A DNA stretch of 64,000 nt from Ehrlichia minasensis (GTDB lineage: Bacteria; Pseudomonadota; Alphaproteobacteria; Rickettsiales; Anaplasmataceae), in the NCBI GenBank assembly GCA_000825765.1, contig CDGH01000069.1:1-64000 (forward strand), in the 5' to 3' direction. The stretch's first letter is position 1. Each line of letters begins with the position of its first letter. A model generated the notes under the pieces. The model did no database searches, was not told where the DNA came from, and saw only the letters and a program-made list of their open reading frames with translations. Shown in pieces: positions 62,817 through 64,000 of this stretch. The translations under genes were made by a program, and so were the position numbers.

Positions 62817-63977
62817 TTAATGAAAAATAACTACCTTACCTTTATCTGTTACAATATAAACTGAAGAGTTAAGAAATACTGGAACATAATAAGCTGACGA
62901 TAATATATAATTTACCATCTTTAAAGTACCGGATTTATAATCCAAATACACTATACATCCATCATTGGATATAACCAAAATTTCATCACCTATTATAATA
63001 GGAGTACTCCACTTGTTTTTTAGTTTGCCATGCTGCAATAAATCATACTGCCACAAAAAATCTCCTGTACTGACATCCAACAATACAAGTTTATTATCAA
63101 TAATAGCTGCTATATTTCCTCTATCAATTTGAGAAACATATTCAACCTTTAAATCTTTTGACCATCTGGTTTTACCAGACTCAATATCAATATTTGATAT
63201 ACTATGCAATTTATCAACAGCAATCACAGTACTATTTGTTGCTTGCAAAGCAGCACCATTAGAAAAAGCAATATTAGCTGCAGATATATTACTTTCCCAA
63301 ATTTTCAAACCACTTAAATAATTAAATGCAATAACCTTCCCATTTGAAAAAGAGAATATTACAGTATTACCATACAATGCTGAAGAAGCAGAACTATAGC
63401 TTTTTACTTCAGGAAGTGATTCCTGGCTGCTCCACAGTAAAGAGCCGTTAAATATATTAAAAGACGACAAGTTATTATCTACAGTAACAACTATCAAATT
63501 ACCATCAACAATTATAGGAGATCCAGCAATTACGCTACTTAATCCTTTTTGCCATTTTATTTCTCCAGTTTCAAAATCTATACCATATATACTATCATCT
63601 ACAACATAAAATATCATATTTTCAGAATATAATATATTAGCTCTATACATTTTACTGTATTTTGAAAATTCTAACTTCCAGTAACACTTTTCAAAATTTT
63701 TACTATCTATAGAATGCAGAATACCACTCCTGGTTAAAAATATAATCCTATCATTAACGAATACAGGCATTACACCTTGATGCATCTTTAAAGAAATTAC
63801 ATCTCTGTTACTTAATTTACTAGCAAGAACAGCAACATCTTCACCATGACTATTACCAGAATTATCAGACATTTCAACATCATAAAGACTATGTTCTTGC
63901 ACTACTCCACCTGCCAATATCAACATAGGATATAGCAAGACAAGAACAATTAAAGTTACAATACCGGATTTTATCAT
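62817..63977 (-). CDS. PQQ-like beta-propeller repeat protein (BamB-like)
   Basis: A 386-residue protein with a signal peptide (1-22, MIKSGIVTLIVLVLLYPMLILAG). A beta-propeller of PQQ/WD-like blades follows, each with a G...W pattern: YGIDFETGEIKWQK, FNIFNGSLLWSSQ, FNYLSGLKIWES, IDIESGKTRWSK, LDVSTGDFLWQY. The nearest known function is BamB, a scaffold of outer membrane protein assembly, which would fit the porins here. Unlike E. coli BamB it has no lipobox cysteine, and none elsewhere either, so it would be free in the periplasm or held by an uncleaved signal. First gene of the operon with lpdA. Confidence 0.8.
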   Translation of the reverse strand: MIKSGIVTLIVLVLLYPMLILAGGVVQEHSLYDVEMSDNSGNSHGEDVAVLASKLSNRDVISLKMHQGVMPVFVNDRIIFLTRSGILHSIDSKNFEKCYWKLEFSKYSKMYRANILYSENMIFYVVDDSIYGIDFETGEIKWQKGLSSVIAGSPIIVDGNLIVVTVDNNLSSFNIFNGSLLWSSQESLPEVKSYSSASSALYGNTVIFSFSNGKVIAFNYLSGLKIWESNISAANIAFSNGAALQATNSTVIAVDKLHSISNIDIESGKTRWSKDLKVEYVSQIDRGNIAAIIDNKLVLLDVSTGDFLWQYDLLQHGKLKNKWSTPIIIGDEILVISNDGCIVYLDYKSGTLKMVNYILSSAYYVPVFLNSSVYIVTDKGKVVIFH

Positions 63978-64000
63978 TTATATATCAAAAATTATTACAT

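Overview
The window looks like a stretch of an Ehrlichia chromosome (Alphaproteobacteria, Rickettsiales, Anaplasmataceae). The evidence is extreme A+T richness, long gene-poor spacers, a scattered complex I gene set, a eukaryote-like (type 2) isoleucyl-tRNA synthetase, Anaplasmataceae-type porins and a large lineage-specific family of about 200-residue proteins that I recognise as Ehrlichia DUF3023. A 12-base G tract inside one DUF3023 gene and several pseudogenes point to the E. canis / E. chaffeensis branch. The species is an inference.

Layout. 1-698 (-): N-terminal part of a lipoprotein with 24-residue tandem repeats, running off the left edge. 954-7929 (-): dxr and the complex I membrane genes nuoN-M-L-K-J. 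8286-19917 (-): an array of DUF3023 genes mixed with at least five decayed copies and long empty spacers. 20262-22361 (-): nuoF, tRNA-Ile(GAU), rpmA, rplU. 22551-24835 (+): eno-obgE, overlapping by ATGA. 25423-28313 (-): rsmH, 5-formyl-THF cyclo-ligase, rsmE, bcp. 28455-31778 (+): ileS. 31930-33835: a graveyard holding an isolated intact DUF3023 gene, a DUF3023 3' fragment and a nuoJ 5' fragment. 33865-35595 (-): argS. 35894-37412 (+): recO and an acidic orphan. 38139-38215 (-): tRNA-Pro(UGG). 38274-43233: rlmE, comM, a small membrane protein, yihY (-), thiL. 43407-44126 (-): dnaQ. 44360-51007 (-): three porin-like outer membrane proteins, with an inverted porin fragment between two of them. 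51429-53996 (-): the petABC cytochrome bc1 operon. 54451-58639 (-): a coiled-coil membrane protein, znuB, an Mth938-type protein, tsf and rpsB. 59378-63977 (-): maf, infA, an RND adaptor, lpdA and a PQQ-repeat protein.

How it works together. Most genes are core functions: NADH dehydrogenase and bc1 respiration, translation and tRNA charging, isoprenoid and thiamine synthesis, rRNA modification. The accessory content is surface or host-interaction material: the repeat lipoprotein, the DUF3023 family, the porins and the acidic orphan.

The main discovery is in the DUF3023 family. About 1.3 kb (3' end of one DUF3023 gene, promoter spacer, a second DUF3023 gene, spacer, 5' end of nuoJ; about 7840-9090) has been copied in inverted orientation to about 32540-33835. 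The copied spacers remain roughly 90% identical by eye, while the two proteins have fallen to about half identical. One copy carries the in-frame G12 tract. Both copies and the next paralog carry the same ATTGA-N5-TCAAT palindrome over the -35 box. Together these suggest a phase-variable, diversifying family evolving by tandem and inverted duplication.
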